64,000 nucleotides of DNA from Elephas maximus indicus (GCF_024166365.1 NC_064846.1:32509866-32573865); one strand, 5' to 3'; positions 35,800-50,070 are shown, numbered from the stretch's first letter. Notes: generated from the letters alone by a model not told the origin. Made by a program: numbers and translations.

Positions 35800-37687
35800 C
35801 ATACAACATATTGTAGGTTTATTTTTATTCAAAAAGTTACTGTCTCAAGACATAAATACAAATCAGAAAACAGTACAATTAGGACAATAGAATGTGGAGG
35901 ACAACAGGTTAGAGTAATATATAAAACATTTTTAGCTGGTTGAAAACAAAGCTGTAAGAACTGCTTTCACAAAGAAGTACTCCTTTCAAGAGTGAGGAAA
36001 AAAATCAACTTAGGTTTAAAATCATATATACAGTCCTCTCAGCAGTTCTAGTAAATGCAGTGGTGTGAAAACAACATAGGCAATACTTTTGCACATAATA
36101 TTTGTTGGTGGAAAATTTGTTAAGTCTGGTTTCATTTGTTATTAACCAAGATTTAATAAAATAACTGTATCATGATCTTTTAGCTAACCTATGGTTTTTG
36201 GCTACCACAGCCCAATGCTTGTTGATTTCTGACTCTAAAAACTGGAAGCCTTTTGGTATTCACCCATCTGAAGATATTCTTGTATTGCAAGCATATTAAG
36301 GCATGGAATGATTAAAATAATATACCTCAAGAACTGAGAGACGACTGACAAAAGATAGATACACATGTAATATAAGTTAATATTTTGTTTTAAACGATGT
36401 CTAGCTGCCTAAGCCTCGCAAAATGAGTTGATGTCAAAATGGCAAGTAGCCACTTTCTGTTTTAAACTAATTTGTGAAAGGACATAAAATGAAGTTTAAA
36501 GCTTAGCTTTCAAAGAATATTATGGGTTATGAATTCTATTATCCCATCTAATTTACATACAGAGGAAATGTACTGTAACCTGTTAGAAGTATCTTTAACC
36601 TGAAGACTGCTTGCAAAGACAGATAGATAAAACAATATAAAATACAAATTTAAAAATCATTTTAAAGCATGAACACTCATGCTTTTCTATTTTTAAACAT
36701 TGTTAAACTTTCAATATATTTCTGAAACCTCATAATTTTAAGTTGGAATTTAAAAGTAAGAAAAAACTAAACAAACTGCGCAATTATAAAATCAGCACCA
36801 ATTTATATATATATATAATTTTATTTAAAATTTAGATCCCTATTCCCACACTCTAATAAGCTGTATAATTTTTGTTTAGAATTTTTCTGCAAACATACTA
36901 CAATAAGCTTCTTTTATTTGGAGACAAAATACAGTGGCACTACTGGAAGGAATATCACAACATTACATTTTTTATCTTAAAGGACAAGCAAACTTTCAGG
37001 GTTGATAATGGGATAAGCCTGTTTGAAACTGGTTACCTTCTGGCAGTTCACTGCATCTGGATATTTCTGAAAAGTATAGAGAAGCTCTTGAATTTTAAAA
37101 ATATCTTAAAATACATTTTAGATGAAAAAATTGTAAAAGTTCTGCTTATAATTCTCCACAATTACAATATTTAAAACAAAGCTTTGTTGATTGGTGTTTG
37201 AAGCATTTAAATTTAGAATGCTAAAAACAGATCTATCGTATAATTTCAGGATGGGGGAAATAAATTCTTCCTTAACTTTGATTCTTGGATGTAAACAGAA
37301 ATCCAGCAGAGGTCATCATTATTTATACACCCAGTAAATAAATGTGAGAGAATTCCTATCTGTACCAAATACCTCTTCAGATTGTTATTTAAAAAAAAAA
37401 AAGCATGAAATAATTGATTCAAAAGCCAACTAACAGAGAGCATAAATAAAATATTTACTTTCTAAGAAAAACTGTAGCTTATCATCAAATTGTTTACTTG
37501 TCCTTTACTTTTTTTCAGGCAAACAAAACTGCCCCTCAATGCACTTGATCTTGGTAAGCATAAGCATGTCATATTCTCCTTAGAGAAAAATCTGTACAGA
37601 ATATCACTGTATCTACCACACTTTATTTTCAAATTTCTTCTTCCACTTAGAAAATGACTTCACCGCACATTTAATTGTGTACTGGTA
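35800..37687 (-). other. STAG2: STAG2 3' untranslated region
   Basis: AT-rich sequence of about 1.9 kb between the stop codon and the poly(A) signals. It has no repeat insertion that I recognise, unlike the DNA on either side, which suggests constraint. It holds A/T runs and short ATTTA-like stretches. I assign no miRNA sites. The left boundary is estimated from the poly(A) signals. Confidence 0.85.
35818..35829 (-). terminator. STAG2: STAG2 polyadenylation signals
   Basis: In transcript orientation two AATAAA hexamers lie side by side (35824-35829, then 35818-35823). A T/GT-rich stretch follows (TATGTTGTATGTTTT) about 10-30 bases downstream. This fits a cleavage site near 35795-35810. Confidence 0.8.
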
Positions 37688-37711
37688 TTAAAACATTGAC
37701 ACCCCAAGAAC
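37688..37711 (-). CDS. STAG2: STAG2 last coding segment and stop
   Basis: Only eight codons: Val-Leu-Gly-Val-Ser-Met-Phe and TAA. They follow a textbook acceptor (CTCCTCTCTCTCATTAG in transcript orientation). This is the known SA-2 C-terminus, and it places the stop codon at 37688-37690. Everything to the left in this exon is 3' UTR. Confidence 0.96.
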   Translation of the reverse strand, partial: VLGVSMF

Positions 37712-39488
37712 CTAATGAGAGAGAGGAGATAAAAAAAATCTTGTTACGATAGCCATTCATTTCTTTGCAAAATATATATGTAAACATTACATTAAAAACA
37801 AAAACGTCTAACACTTGTTATGCTTAACAACATGCTAAAAAAAATCACTTAGAAAACTTCCCCTCTCTCCAGATATATAATTCTAAAGTTAAACTGACCA
37901 TCAATAAATAACAAAATAATAAAATCAGGACTAATCAGGATGCTAGCTACTTACCTTACGAATACAACTGAGAAATGATTTCTACACAGTGAGCTTCTAC
38001 AGAGCAGGGACTATGCCTTATTTCTGCATATACACACCCGTAAAACCTAGGTAATGCCCTAAAACATAGGCAATCGACATTTTAATGAACAAATGAATGT
38101 GCTCCTTGACAAATACTTCTGGCAGAGTTTAAGAAAGCCTTGCAAACTTGGTCATTTGCACTCCGAAGTGGATATAGTTTTTTAAAAAGCATTTGAATTC
38201 ACGGAGCAAAAACCTCCAAGAACATACAAGTATGTAAAAAACAAGAAGATTTCTTTAGAAAATCTGCCCTGAGCGAATGAACAGAACTACAAATCTTAAG
38301 AAATCAAGTAAGTATGGGGAAACCTGGGCAAACTGACTTATACTGATGTCTTTCTGTATATCCCAGTTGGGAAAAAAAACGTTAGGTAAAATCTAATTAC
38401 TTGTCACTAACTAAAAGTAAAAGCAGATCACAGGGCAACTCTCCCTTGTTAATTAAACAAGAACAGAACATACCTTTTATCTGTGTATACTAAAAGTTAG
38501 GCTGTTCAATCAAAGTCCCAAAATTTACTATGTCAATTAAGTAATATTTTAAAATACTATAATGAGCTAGTAAGAAGTGATATTAAAGCCAGAGGTAATG
38601 GGCTGAAATTGAGATAACAAAAGACTTTACTTGTAAGTAAAGTCTCACTTTAACAAAAGTCATGGCACTCACTAAGTTTTTGAACAGAAGGAATTGTGTA
38701 TTTTCAGATGAAGAAGAAAATATGTGATTGAAGCCTCTTTGTAATGAACTATCAAGTAAAGTGTTTTGAATCCCCAGCAGAGAGAACAAAAAGGATCAAT
38801 GCTTCCCACTTCTTACTTGTCATCCACCGTAACCACCACTACTACATACCCCCTTTGTCCTCCACCACCCCCAAACTTCAGGGTTGTTCTTTGTTGTCCG
38901 AGTCAGATTTTGGGTGGCCAGGCTGTTTCCACCAAAGAGGCCTAGGTAATGTTTAAAGGTCCCTTCTAGCCGTAACACTCTGTGACTCTGGGTGAGGAAA
39001 GGTCTGATGATTACTGATGAAAGGATAAAATCTGAATTAACAAATCTTAGTATAAAGCGTGGCAAGAAGACGAACTCAAGTTCTTTTCAGAGTGCGTAAG
39101 ACAGCACCTGAACGGATTTTTTTTTTAATTCTGTTTGTGTATAGACTGGGTTCTAACTATATTCTTCCAACAGAACATTAAATTAACTCCACTATACTGA
39201 GCCCTTCTTTTACCAACCTTTTACTACAGGTAATTCTAGTCAGAGAAGCTCAACACAGGAGAAGGGCAACATTAATAATACTTATTCTCTTTTTGTACTA
39301 ACACAAACCCACCTGTTTCTGATGCTAACATTTATAAACTCACATGTATTTAAAAAGTACAAATATCAGATTTTGGTGTGATGTGGCAATACTGGTCCAC
39401 TAGTAACAGGAAATGATCCTTCCCTATCTACAATGGGATAAACCAGTTTTGTTTCCAGATATGAAACCAACTATATTAAAAATCTAGA

Positions 39489-39491
<3 letters not shown>

Positions 39492-39528
<37 letters not shown>
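39492..39528. repeat. (AT)n microsatellite
   Basis: About 18 uninterrupted AT units in the last STAG2 intron. Confidence 0.95.
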
Positions 39529-39533
<5 letters not shown>

Positions 39534-40097
39534 TGCAATTAAAAAATTATCTCAGAGTTTTTATATTATCACTCCTGGATGACATAAATGCCATGTTATT
39601 ACAAAAGATACATTTAGGATTTATTATAATAACCTCAAGTATCTATACTACCGTGCTTTACCTCATTTAGAATCAGAGAATCTTATAACTGGGCATAAAA
39701 AGGCATAAATCCCTATTTTATTATGTTTTGATGATTCACTGATCATAGGCTTGAATAAAAACAGGTGTAGGCCATTGTATAAAGGCAAACAAAGATTTTT
39801 ACATTTTGAAATTTCTGTTATTCTATTTCTTTAAATTACTGTTGATACAACACGTAGTGAAGTTTAATGTTTATTTAAAAATAAACTCATATTAACTTTT
39901 ATTAAAAATAGGGTCAAAGACTAAAAAATACCATGACCCTGAGATTACTAAGCACTCAGTTATGTACCATTAGGCTGCTGCCATCATGTGGTAATACTGT
40001 AAAACTACAGGTATAGGTACATGTACTCATTTTCCTCATCTTAGTAGCAGAAGCAGCTGAACTGCTAAGCTACTATCAAATTAAAAAAAGTCTCTCC

Positions 40098-40150
40098 AAA
40101 AACCAATCCAGTTGCCCTCAAAGTCAATTTCAACTCATTAAGTTGCTATA
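40098..40150 (-). repeat. AfroSINE tail fragment, decayed
   Basis: AAACCAATCCAGTTGCCCTC with CAACTCATTAAGTTGCTATAA resembles the reverse SINE tail only. Confidence 0.6.
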
Positions 40151-40317
40151 AATAACAAGTAACTATTAGGGCCCTATCTTTGGCCTCACTCACATTGTAG
40201 TTTTCTCTAAATATTAAGTGTCAAAACCAGGTACGTACATATTTTACATTGCTGTTTCATTATTCCAATAATATGAAGTAAAAAAAAAAGTCTTTTTGCA
40301 AGTCTAGTAAGTGACAA

Positions 40318-40527
40318 AGGAGCCCTGGTGGCACAGTGATTAAAGCACTCAGCCACTAACTGAAAGGTTGGCGACTGGAACCCACCAGCCACTCCGCAGG
40401 AGAAAGATGGCGCAGTCTCCTTCTGGAAAGATTCCAGTCCTATAGGCAAGGCAGTTCTACTCTGTCCCATAGAATCGCTATGAGTCAAAATCTACTTGAC
40501 AGCAATGGGTTTGGTTGTTTTAGGGTT
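40318..40527 (+). mobile_element. AfroSINE, long form
   Basis: Full head, middle segment AGAAAGATGGCGCAGTCTCC and tail. Perfect 13-bp target-site duplication TAGTAAGTGACAA at 40305-40317 and 40528-40540. Antisense to STAG2. Confidence 0.94.
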
Positions 40528-40744
40528 TAGTAAGTGACAAGTGACAAAGCAAACAAATGCTTAAAATTCTCCTGAATAGATGAACACGTGGGAAAAAAAG
40601 AGAGAGAGATCTTTACTACCCATATTAATTTTGTCTACAGTTAACCATTTGCACTTCTAACTTAATTTTACTGGTGTTTCTTCCAAATGAGGTCTGACTG
40701 GAGTTTTAGGAAGTGCAACAGTAAGAGACACCAGAAGGTTTCTA

Positions 40745-40935
40745 AAGCAAAAGGAACTGGGACCCAATCACTGCTCTGACACTAGCGGTGTAACTCTGAG
40801 CAAGTCACGGAATAACCTCTTCAGTCTGTTTCCTTGGGTGTAAAAATGGGACTCTCCCATCATCTCTTTCAAAGGTTGCTGAGAGAATCAAAATAACTCA
40901 TTTGGCCTAGTGCAATGAGGCACGTAAGCACTCCA
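40745..40935 (+). repeat. MIR SINE
   Basis: CACTGCTCTGACACTAGC, CTCTGAGCAAGTCACGG and GGTTGCTGAGAGAATCAAAA in MIR order. Confidence 0.7.
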
Positions 40936-41209
40936 ATACTGGCGTCCTTCCACTCAAAGTGATACTCCAGATGCACTCCTTAAGGGCAGGGAGGGGATGT
41001 CATTCACTTAACACCAACATTCAGCTCAATAAATGGAGTGAAAGCATTTCATCGTTCTAGCTTTTACTCCTCATCACAATCACTGCCTTAACAAATTGAG
41101 AAGATACATACACCTAGACTATATCAAAGAAACCATATACCTCAATATGGACTTAAAACTACAGACTTACGGGGAGGAGCAATACTATGATTTAAGACTT
41201 GCTACATAA

Positions 41210-41370
41210 ACTATGATCCCTGGACCTGAAAGCACTGATAGCACTTGTTAGAAACGCACACTCTCATTAGAAATGCAGACCCTCAGGCCACACTCCAGAA
41301 CTACTGAAGCTGAATCTACTTTTTAAAAAGATCTCCAGATGACCCATATGCACACTAGAGTTTGAGAAAC
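41210..41370. repeat. MER5-like hAT DNA transposon fragment
   Basis: TAGAAATGCAGACCCTCAGGCC, AGCTGAATCTAC and GTTTGAGAAACACTGAC match the usual layout of the non-autonomous MER5 family. From memory, so tentative. Confidence 0.55.
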
Positions 41371-41669
41371 ACTGACTTAAAAGATCCCAAGGTGGCCTGC
41401 CTGTTCAAAGGTTCTACTATCTGCCCTTTTATGAAATGCCTTCCTTTGGGTCAAAATTGTAACTGGCTTTGACATGCTAGTGTATATTAGTTTATCAAAA
41501 TACTTCCAAGGGCTATCTGAAAGCAGATTACGAGGTATGGAAAGACATGAAGGAATGGTAGAAATCAAGGCATAAAAGGCAGGCCTCAGATACGATGACA
41601 GTCACCTAAGGTAGGTGTTAAGAGGAAGAAGTATAAATGAATAGACACTTAAATGTGAGATGGGAGAGT

Positions 41670-42140
41670 ACTTCAATGATTTATTCATATGACAAATCAA
41701 ATTAAACACCTGCTAGGGAGAACTCGAGATGAGTTAAGATTGTTGTCCCTGCCTGGAGAGTTCAGTCTACTGAGGGACCTGGACGTGTTGAATATCCTAT
41801 CTCATTACACCAGTCTGGTAATTACCACAATAAAACCCTGTGCAAAGTGTTACAGGAATAGAGAAGAAAGTATCTATCTGAAAAAGCCAGCAAAAACTCC
41901 ATAGGTAATGTCAGAAATGAGTACTAAAGGAAGAATTCACTAAATGGAAAAGGGACATCCCTGGCAGAGAGAAAAGCTTATACAAAATCACGGAGTCATG
42001 AAAAATCAGTTTGTTTGAGGAACTATGAGATGTGGCATGGCTGCAGTGCAGGATACGTATAAGGAAAAGGTCAAGGTTAAGGTGGCAAGGAGCAAGGCCA
42101 TGAAAGGCTTTGTTTGCCAGGCTGAGGAGCCAGAATTTTT
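41670..42140 (-). repeat. L2-like LINE fragment
   Basis: Reverse-oriented L2-like features such as GGAGCAAGGCCATGAAAGGC and GAGAAAAGCTTATACAAAA. Decayed. Confidence 0.5.
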
Positions 42141-42406
42141 ACAGGCAATCTTTCAGTGGGCAACCCAAACCTACAGAAAAAGTTTAAATACCATAATATA
42201 ACATTCAAGTCCCAGCCTACCAGGAATTCAAAGGCACTTTTAATCTATCACCACCACTACGTTCCTCCCCCACCACCGAAGTCCTGCCTGCCTCTTTTTC
42301 TCATGTCCAGTTGTTTTCATCCATTCTCAATGTTCTGTCCTAGCTCTTCAACTTCAAACTTAAGGATTGCCTATACATCTGATTTTGCAATTCTGGGGTA
42401 CACTTA

Positions 42407-42496
<90 letters not shown>

Positions 42497-43418
42497 CTAC
42501 AGGGGAAAAAAAATAAGCTCACGCTTGCCATTTCTATAAACCAGACAATAACGGAAAACATTCAAATTACTTATCAAGTATTCACATGATCTATGTAACT
42601 ACAAGTGTACCTGATGATACTTTAAATTCTCCATATTCAGACTATAAAATGTTTAAAAGTACAAAAGCAATTCATTCATGGAAAATTATTCTCAAAAACA
42701 ATAAGTAGAAGGCTCATTTTTCTTCTTGCTTTCTTAATATGCCTCTCTCAAATCTTCACTTTCCTTTAAAGGCACCAAAGTGTACTAGAGATACACCGTG
42801 GTATACTACAAAGTAGAATCGGAAGAACTGATTAGCCTCGGCTTTACTGCTTCCTAGTTTTGTCTCCTTGGATAGGGTAACTGGCTAAGCTTCACTAGCC
42901 TCAATCCACTGAAACTAGCTCATCACAGAGCTGAGTGAGATGTGTGGCACAATTAGGTAAGTGGAAGTACTTTGTAAACTTACAAAGTTCTAATCATGTA
43001 TCTGATGTAATTATTGTATTAATAAGGAACACATCACTACATATATTTACTTAGATGCTTCCAAAATTTAAGCAATTTTACTTTATTATCTGATACGGAA
43101 TTGTGTCTCAATAACAGGGTAGTATTGAGTTAATAATGTAACATTTTGATAACAGTAAATAAACAGAAAATTGTAAGGTTATGTGATACTATACTATCCC
43201 ATGAAATATTTTTGAAAAACTTCATACCATTAAACATCATTTTATTTCCATAGTCAATATGATATAATGTACAGGGAAAATATATTCTTTAAATCTATAT
43301 ATTCCTAAATTAGCCTCAAAGGCAAACACGCTATTTTTATCATCTTAACCTAGGACCTAACACTCACCATACTCACCACCCTCCCCGCAAACCCTTCGTG
43401 TATATCTAAACACGTGGC

Positions 43419-43700
43419 AACTTTTTTTTTTTAATTGTGCTTTAAGTGACAGGTTACTAATCAAGTCAGTCTCTCGTACAAAAATTTACATACACCTTGC
43501 TATAGACTCCTAATTGCTCTCCCCCTAATGAGAAAGCACACTCCTTCCCTCCACTCTCTCTCCTCGTGTCCATTTGGCCAGCTTCTGACCCCCTCTGCCT
43601 TCTCATCTCCCCTCCAGACAGGAGATGCCAACATAGTCTCATGTGTCTACTTGAGCCAAGAAGCTCACTCTTCACCAGTATCATCTTCTATCTCACGGTA
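43419..43700 (-). mobile_element. L1 3' UTR fragment in STAG2 intron
   Basis: Starts with a T run (poly-A on the minus strand), then GTGCTTTAAGTGACAGG to TCACTCTTCACCAGTATCAT. Same orientation as STAG2 transcription. 5' truncated. Confidence 0.9.
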
Positions 43701-43810
43701 CCTGGAAACTATTTAATTTTTTTTTCAGAACTTATTTTTCACGGTAAGTATTTGTCTCCTCTAATAAACGACAAGTATAAGACTACCCAACATAATTTCC
43801 AAATAATCTA

Positions 43811-44089
<279 letters not shown>

Positions 44090-44384
44090 TCAGGGAGAAT
44101 GATTAGGCATTGATCATGTCATCAATGATGTCAAAACCCCAATGTTCACTTGTTTAAAAATGTTCAGGAGTTATGTTTATCCTACGTTCTTTCAAGACAT
44201 TTAGCTTGATAGTTCTGATATCCCATATACAAATTCAATGAGAAATTCCCACATGGGAACATATAAGATACCTCAAATCCTTTTTGAAAGTAGGCAGGGT
44301 ACAAATTAATAAACAAACATAAACAGAGACCAAAGAAAATAACATTCTCCAGATACATATTATTTTCATCAATAAATAATGTTA

Positions 44385-44620
44385 ATTTCACCCAATCACT
44401 CACTCATTCACTCAGTGCGTAATGAGTACCAGGCACTCACTCACTCATTCACTCAGTGCCTACTGTGTGCCAGGTGTACACTGTGTCCTATGGATGCAAA
44501 AAAAAGATGAACACGATATGGTTCCTGCTCTCAAGGAGCTCACAATCTACCATGAGAAACAGAGGTAAACACTTATGACAAAATGTGGTAAATATTGCAA
44601 TAGAAGCATGTATGCATCAA
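44385..44620 (-). repeat. L2-like fragment with an internal duplication
   Basis: Two copies of CACTCACTCATTCACTCAGTGC (44401 region and 44438 region), then CTACTGTGTGCCAGG and CTCAAGGAGCTCACAATCTA, the reverse of an L2 3' end. Confidence 0.65.
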
Positions 44621-46160
44621 GTGCTAGCTATAAGGAAATACCAAAAGAAGAAAATAATTCTGCCTCAGAAAGAAATGAGCAATATTTACACTGGAACTTG
44701 GATTCCGTGCCCTATGAAATGCAAAGCTGTGATATATATGGGAAATCAAAATTAAAAATTAAGACCAAAAGCTCTGTATGCTATCACATAATTATAGAGA
44801 ATAAACCCAAGTGCACAAATTAGTCCAGATCAGCATAAAAGAGTCAACATAAAAGAGTGAAATTAAGTGTGACTGGCTCACCACACTGGCCAACTTTTTC
44901 TCATCCAAAAACAAACAAAAATATCAGTTATTTATTGAATGCTTACAACTTACATGATATTTGTAACACTGGGTCTTAAAAGATATAAAAATAGAAAGAC
45001 AAGATGCCTGGATCTAGGCTATCTTTTAAGCTTCCTCTTGTGGGGAAGACAAATATGTTGACGAGGGTCCTTATTTCCTAAAAGTTCTGAATAATAAAAG
45101 ACAATCTCACTATATTTGGTGGAAGTAACTGGGAAGGGAATGTGTGTGCTTTACAGGCCATGTTATCGAAAACCAGAAATCCATTCTGCATTTTGTTTGG
45201 AGTATAAGAAAGATATATGTGATACGAACTATGGGGGGAAAAAACCAGATAATTAGGGCAGACACCATTACAGAAAACTTTCTGCAAAACAAAAATGCTT
45301 TAAAGTACCAGGCAATAGACCACTTATGATACAACAACCAAAAGACTATCTGGTGATAGTTATTTTACTGGGATAATCGCTTGGAGCTGCCTGGGGGAGT
45401 TTACCTATAGCTGGGAATTAAAATGAATTGCAAACCAAAATATAATGACAAATGGTACTGTGTAAAGAGATGCTGTGGAAGAAATCTTGGGAACTGGTGG
45501 AAAGTTCCCAGGGAGAGATATGAATCAAATGATTGCATGGCAGAATTCTAGAATTTCTGGGCTGGTGTCTGGTTAGATGCCAAAGAATCAGCTATAGAAC
45601 TCAGCATGAAGTAAGAACAAATATTAAGGGAAATGTAGCCACAGAAACTGAGAAGAGGAGAGAAACAAGTGGTGTTACAGATGATGACCATGTTAGCCAG
45701 GCTGGTATCGCTATACATACGTGTAATAGAGAATACTTTGTCTCCAGATGTTCCTAATACCATTCTGAAGGTAACTAAACACAATCTATACAGGCTACCA
45801 CTCATCTGGTAAATGACCATTTTTCAAGAAAAAAAAAATAAGTGAAACTTTTATCATTAAAAAAAATGTATATATAGGTTTTTAAAAACGAAGTGGGTTT
45901 AACATCCCTATCTCATGGTATCAAAACGTATCACATTATGTTGCAAGTTCAAAGCTTTCAAACTTAAAAACTTAATAAAAAGCATCACACCTTCCCCTTT
46001 ATACCAAATAAGACATGAAAAACAGTATCTAAAGACTGCCTGTCTGCCACTTCTTTAAGAGCCAAAGCTAATGAAGATTTCAGAAAGGTTTATAAAGTTC
46101 TCATACAGACTTCAGTAAAAAACAAAGTATTTGAAAGTTAAACCACAAAATTGTAAAGCA
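44621..46160. other. STAG2: STAG2 intron, unassigned part
   Basis: Frames at 45144-45329 and 45533-45757 have no recognisable motif. AT-rich; no repeat named. Confidence 0.45.
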
Positions 46161-46164
46161 GCAA

Positions 46165-46760
46165 GCATTTAACCATTCAATGAACATTTACTGAGAACCT
46201 TTTATGTGCCAAGCACTGACAGGCAATGAATGTGGTCCCTGCCCTTGAGGAGCTCACAGTCTAGAGAAGGGGAGAAACTCATACCAAATTATTACAATAT
46301 CACATGGTAAATGCTGTAAGGAATATGAACGAACAAAGTGTTATGGGAGCAGAGATGACTGCAGCTTCACGTGACACCGGAGCTTGTTCCTTTACGATGA
46401 CTTTACCCGTTGCCAGGGGATGCGTTATGACACTAAAATGTAGGAAGGGTCATATTTTGAAGGGTCTTGCATGCCATGAGCTAAGGACTTTGGACTTTAT
46501 TCTGCAGGCAATGGGGAGCCATGGAGAGGTTTTAAGTAGGAGAATTACATGATCAAATTTTTATTCTAGAATAATTCTGAATGGCAGTGTGAATGATGAA
46601 GCAGTGGTGGGGGGAAGGTGGTAGAAGGGGAGGGGTTTGGTGAGGGGATAAATAAATGGGAGATTTCAGGGAAGAAAATCAGTTAGGAAGCTAACACAAC
46701 AGTTCAGGTGAGAGATGAGGGCCTGAACTGATATGAGGGGAAGCAATTAAGATGTAACAA
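46165..46760 (-). repeat. L2 LINE fragment
   Basis: CATTTACTGAGAACCTTTTATG, GTGCCAAGCACTG, CTTGAGGAGCTCACAGTC and AATGGGGAGCCATGGAGAGG follow L2 order in reverse. Confidence 0.65.
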
Positions 46761-47042
46761 AACTGGACTTTTGGCTATAATTCTGTGTACCAAAATAAAC
46801 AAGGATTTGTATTTAAACTTTTCCAACAGATCAAGCTAGGATTGGTCCTTTGGCTAACTAGTTAAGAGTGAACTTAAAAAGACTTTTTTTTTCTGTTGGA
46901 AAGACCAATTTTTAGTTCCTTGATTATTTCAGCTTAGTTACTCTAGAGAGTCTGCTGAAATTTTTAGGTAAGGCACACATTAAAATATGTTAAAATAAAT
47001 TAGTGAACTTCCTAGACTCAGACAATAAGGCACTCTCACTTA

Positions 47043-47156
<114 letters not shown>

Positions 47157-47243
47157 TCAAGGAGAATTTTATTCTTCTTTTAACGTAACTTTTTTCTATG
47201 TAATTAATAAAGTTACAGTACAGAAAATTATCAAATGTACTTA

Positions 47244-47447
<204 letters not shown>

Positions 47448-47529
47448 TTAACAGCAGTGAAGTTTGGTCACAAATTTTGACTAATAAGATGTCTAATATA
47501 ACCAGGTCAGGTCAAGAAACATCTAGTTG

Positions 47530-48140
47530 CATTCCATATGCTAGTGTAGTGCTAGGAACACGGAGGTACAAAGGTAAATAAGGTGCAGTCTCTACCCTGC
47601 CCTTAAAGTCTACTTGTGGAGGCAGCTGAAATACAGTGGGGTATGGGCTAGTAGAGAGGTAGCACCAGTGGAATGGGAGCAATGAGATGAATCAGAACAG
47701 AGGAGATATTGGCTGGGCTCTGAAGGGCTTTCTAAGCAGAAGGGGAAAAATAAGCAAAAGGACTAAGGCATTAAACAACAGTAACTGGACCATACTAATT
47801 TGCTGATACTCAGCTATTTTTTCACCTATAAAAACAATTTCATATGGCTCAACCTAATGGCTTGGTACTCCTGGAGTATAAAGACTGAAGAGAGTGGAAA
47901 AGATGAGATGAGATAAAGACATAAGAATTAATTTGTGCGAAGTCTTGTATGCTGTGTTAAGGTAACAAGGAACTGCTGCTGACAGTTTTAAGGAAGGGAA
48001 GCGATTTGGTGAACGACATATTTAGCGTGGCGGCAGTGTGGAGGGTGGACTTAAGAACAGGAACACTGGTAAGCAAACAGGCCAATTCGGAGGCTAACTG
48101 TACAGTCCAGATGAGTAAGAAGTGGTAACAGGAATGGAGA
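47530..48140 (-). repeat. L2 LINE fragment
   Basis: Reverse L2-like order: TGCTAGTGTAGTGCTAGG, TCTACCCTGCCCTTAAAGTC, GGGCTCTGAAGGGCTTTC. Decayed. Confidence 0.55.
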
Positions 48141-49189
48141 CAATGGGAAAGTGGTTCTCAATCTATGAGATGCAGACATCTGAGCAAGTCTTAATAATGC
48201 TGCAAAGGGCCAATAAATCCATATGCACACAAAGCACTGGACTAAAAAAAGAACATGTTTCACACCTGCAAACATGAGTTTTTTATTTTTTTCAAATGTC
48301 TGAGGTTGCTATCAGGATTAATAAAAGATAAATTCCATACAAATGTCACTGAATTAAACGGGAATTTTTAATATCTTATATTTGGGAGGTACAATCAACA
48401 GCACTTGATTAATTGAATGTGAATGTGGAAGAAAACTTACTAGAAGATTATTTATATAGATGCACATGTTAAGTTTTTAAGAGGGGAGTGAGAAGAAAAA
48501 CGTGCTAATAGCTAATACCTAGTAATGGATAGCAATGTGCTAACAGTAACAGACAGTAATAGACATAAATTTTACAATTTGCGATATAATTACATCAGCT
48601 TTTCAGTTTCACTGTGTTGAGGCTCCAATTTTGTCTTCAAAACTGTATTGACCAAGACAATTTATGCAGGTTTATCCTTCATTCTTTTAACTTACTGATT
48701 TTAACCAGAATTTCTATGGTTCTCTCAAAAACCTAAGAGAGTACTGACTCTTTTTGAAGTATTTGGTTTGATAAACCAAACATAAACACCAATTCATAAG
48801 GAAAAGAAGGATTTAATGGCCCAGCATAAATCCATAATATTAACTATTGGTTCAGATGAGAATAACATCTTAAAATTTATAGTGATCTTCACTTAACATC
48901 CTTTAATTTGATGACTTTTAAGAAAAAAAAAAAAGAAGGAAAACTTCTTTTAATTTCTTATAAACCATCAACTCTATCATCTCAACTGCCTAGGGATTGC
49001 TATAAAAGATTTTTTTAAATCGGCTGGAATGCTGAAAGTATACAAGCCAAATCTAAAATTATACCAAAGTTAATGCCTCTACGTTATTGGACAAAAGATA
49101 ATAAAACAATCCATGGAACAAGGAAGTTTTTAATACCATATACTTGATAATAAAGTGTGGCTGATGAAGTATGTACCAATTTTAAAATA
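48141..49189. other. STAG2: STAG2 intron, unassigned part
   Basis: AT-rich intron DNA; nothing recognised. Confidence 0.45.
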
Positions 49190-49630
49190 TGGCCCTAAAA
49201 TTCTTTGACATTCCTCACATTTTAAGGTAGGGGATTATGTCTCCTCCTCTTGAATCTGGGCTCTACAACTGCTTGGCCAACAGAATATGGCAGAAGTGGC
49301 GCCATGCCAGCTTCTGGGCCCAGGCTTTAAGAAACTGGCAACTTCTACTTCCTGTCTCTTGGGACACTTGCTTTTGGAACCCAGGCACACGCTGTAAGGA
49401 AGGCAGCCACATGAAGAGGCCCCGTGTAGGTGTTCTGGCAGACAGCCCGGCTGAGGTCCCAGCTGACAGCCTGCCTCAGATACGTAAGTGAAGATACCTC
49501 CAAAACATTGCAGCCCCATCCTTTGAGTTGTCCTAGCTGAGGCACCAGATATCACAGAGCTGTCATTGCTACGCCCTACATATTGGGGTAGTTTGTTCCC
49601 CAGGAGTAATGTCTACAACAAATCTTGATG
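49190..49630 (+). mobile_element. MLT1-like LTR (ERVL-MaLR solo LTR)
   Basis: AAGAAACTGGCAACTTCTAC, CAGGCACACGCTGTAAGG, ACATGAAGAGGCC, GTTCTGGCAGACAGCCC and GGGGTAGTTTGTT appear in the order of MLT1-type LTRs. No internal gene. Old and decayed; antisense to STAG2. Confidence 0.82.
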
Positions 49631-49892
49631 ACCATGTGAATGTGTTCAAAGGTTCTTAAGAAAAGGAACGTAGTTCCCAGACCCATTTTGAACCAAATCT
49701 GGAGTGCTAGGAGTCCAAGAACTTCAAATATCATAATGCCCCTAAACAGTACTTTGTACTTCTTCATGATTAATGACTGCTTCATAAAAATTCAAAAGTT
49801 GCAACCTCTCGGAATCTGTTGCTATACTTAAGCTACATAATCCAATCTCTTAGGAAATGACTGGCTCTATAATATTGAGTTTATATCCCTCT

Positions 49893-50070
49893 GCATACAA
49901 TATAGCAGTGATTAGAAAGCAGATGCTCTAGAGTGAGGCTGCCTGGCTCTGGTAGTTAACATCTTAATCTCTCTGTACTTATTTTCCTCATTTTGAAAAA
50001 TGAGGATGTACTTCAGAGTTGTAAAAATCAAGTCTATGCATATAAAATGCTTAAAACAGCACACTTACAC
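49893..50070 (+). repeat. MIR SINE
   Basis: AGAGTGAGGCTGCCTGGC, TCTCTGTACTTATTTTCCTC, AATGAGGATG in MIR order, adjacent to a STAG2 exon donor side. Confidence 0.7.

Noticed and set aside
1..35800. CRISPR array, operon, phage or bacterial system
   Set aside because: All composition, splice structure and repeats are those of a mammalian genome. Tandem repeats found are microsatellites or L1 parts.
35190..35800. Possible second gene just downstream of STAG2
   Set aside because: The sequence is L1 3' UTR and L2 end followed by unassigned AT-rich DNA. No exon-like segment is seen.
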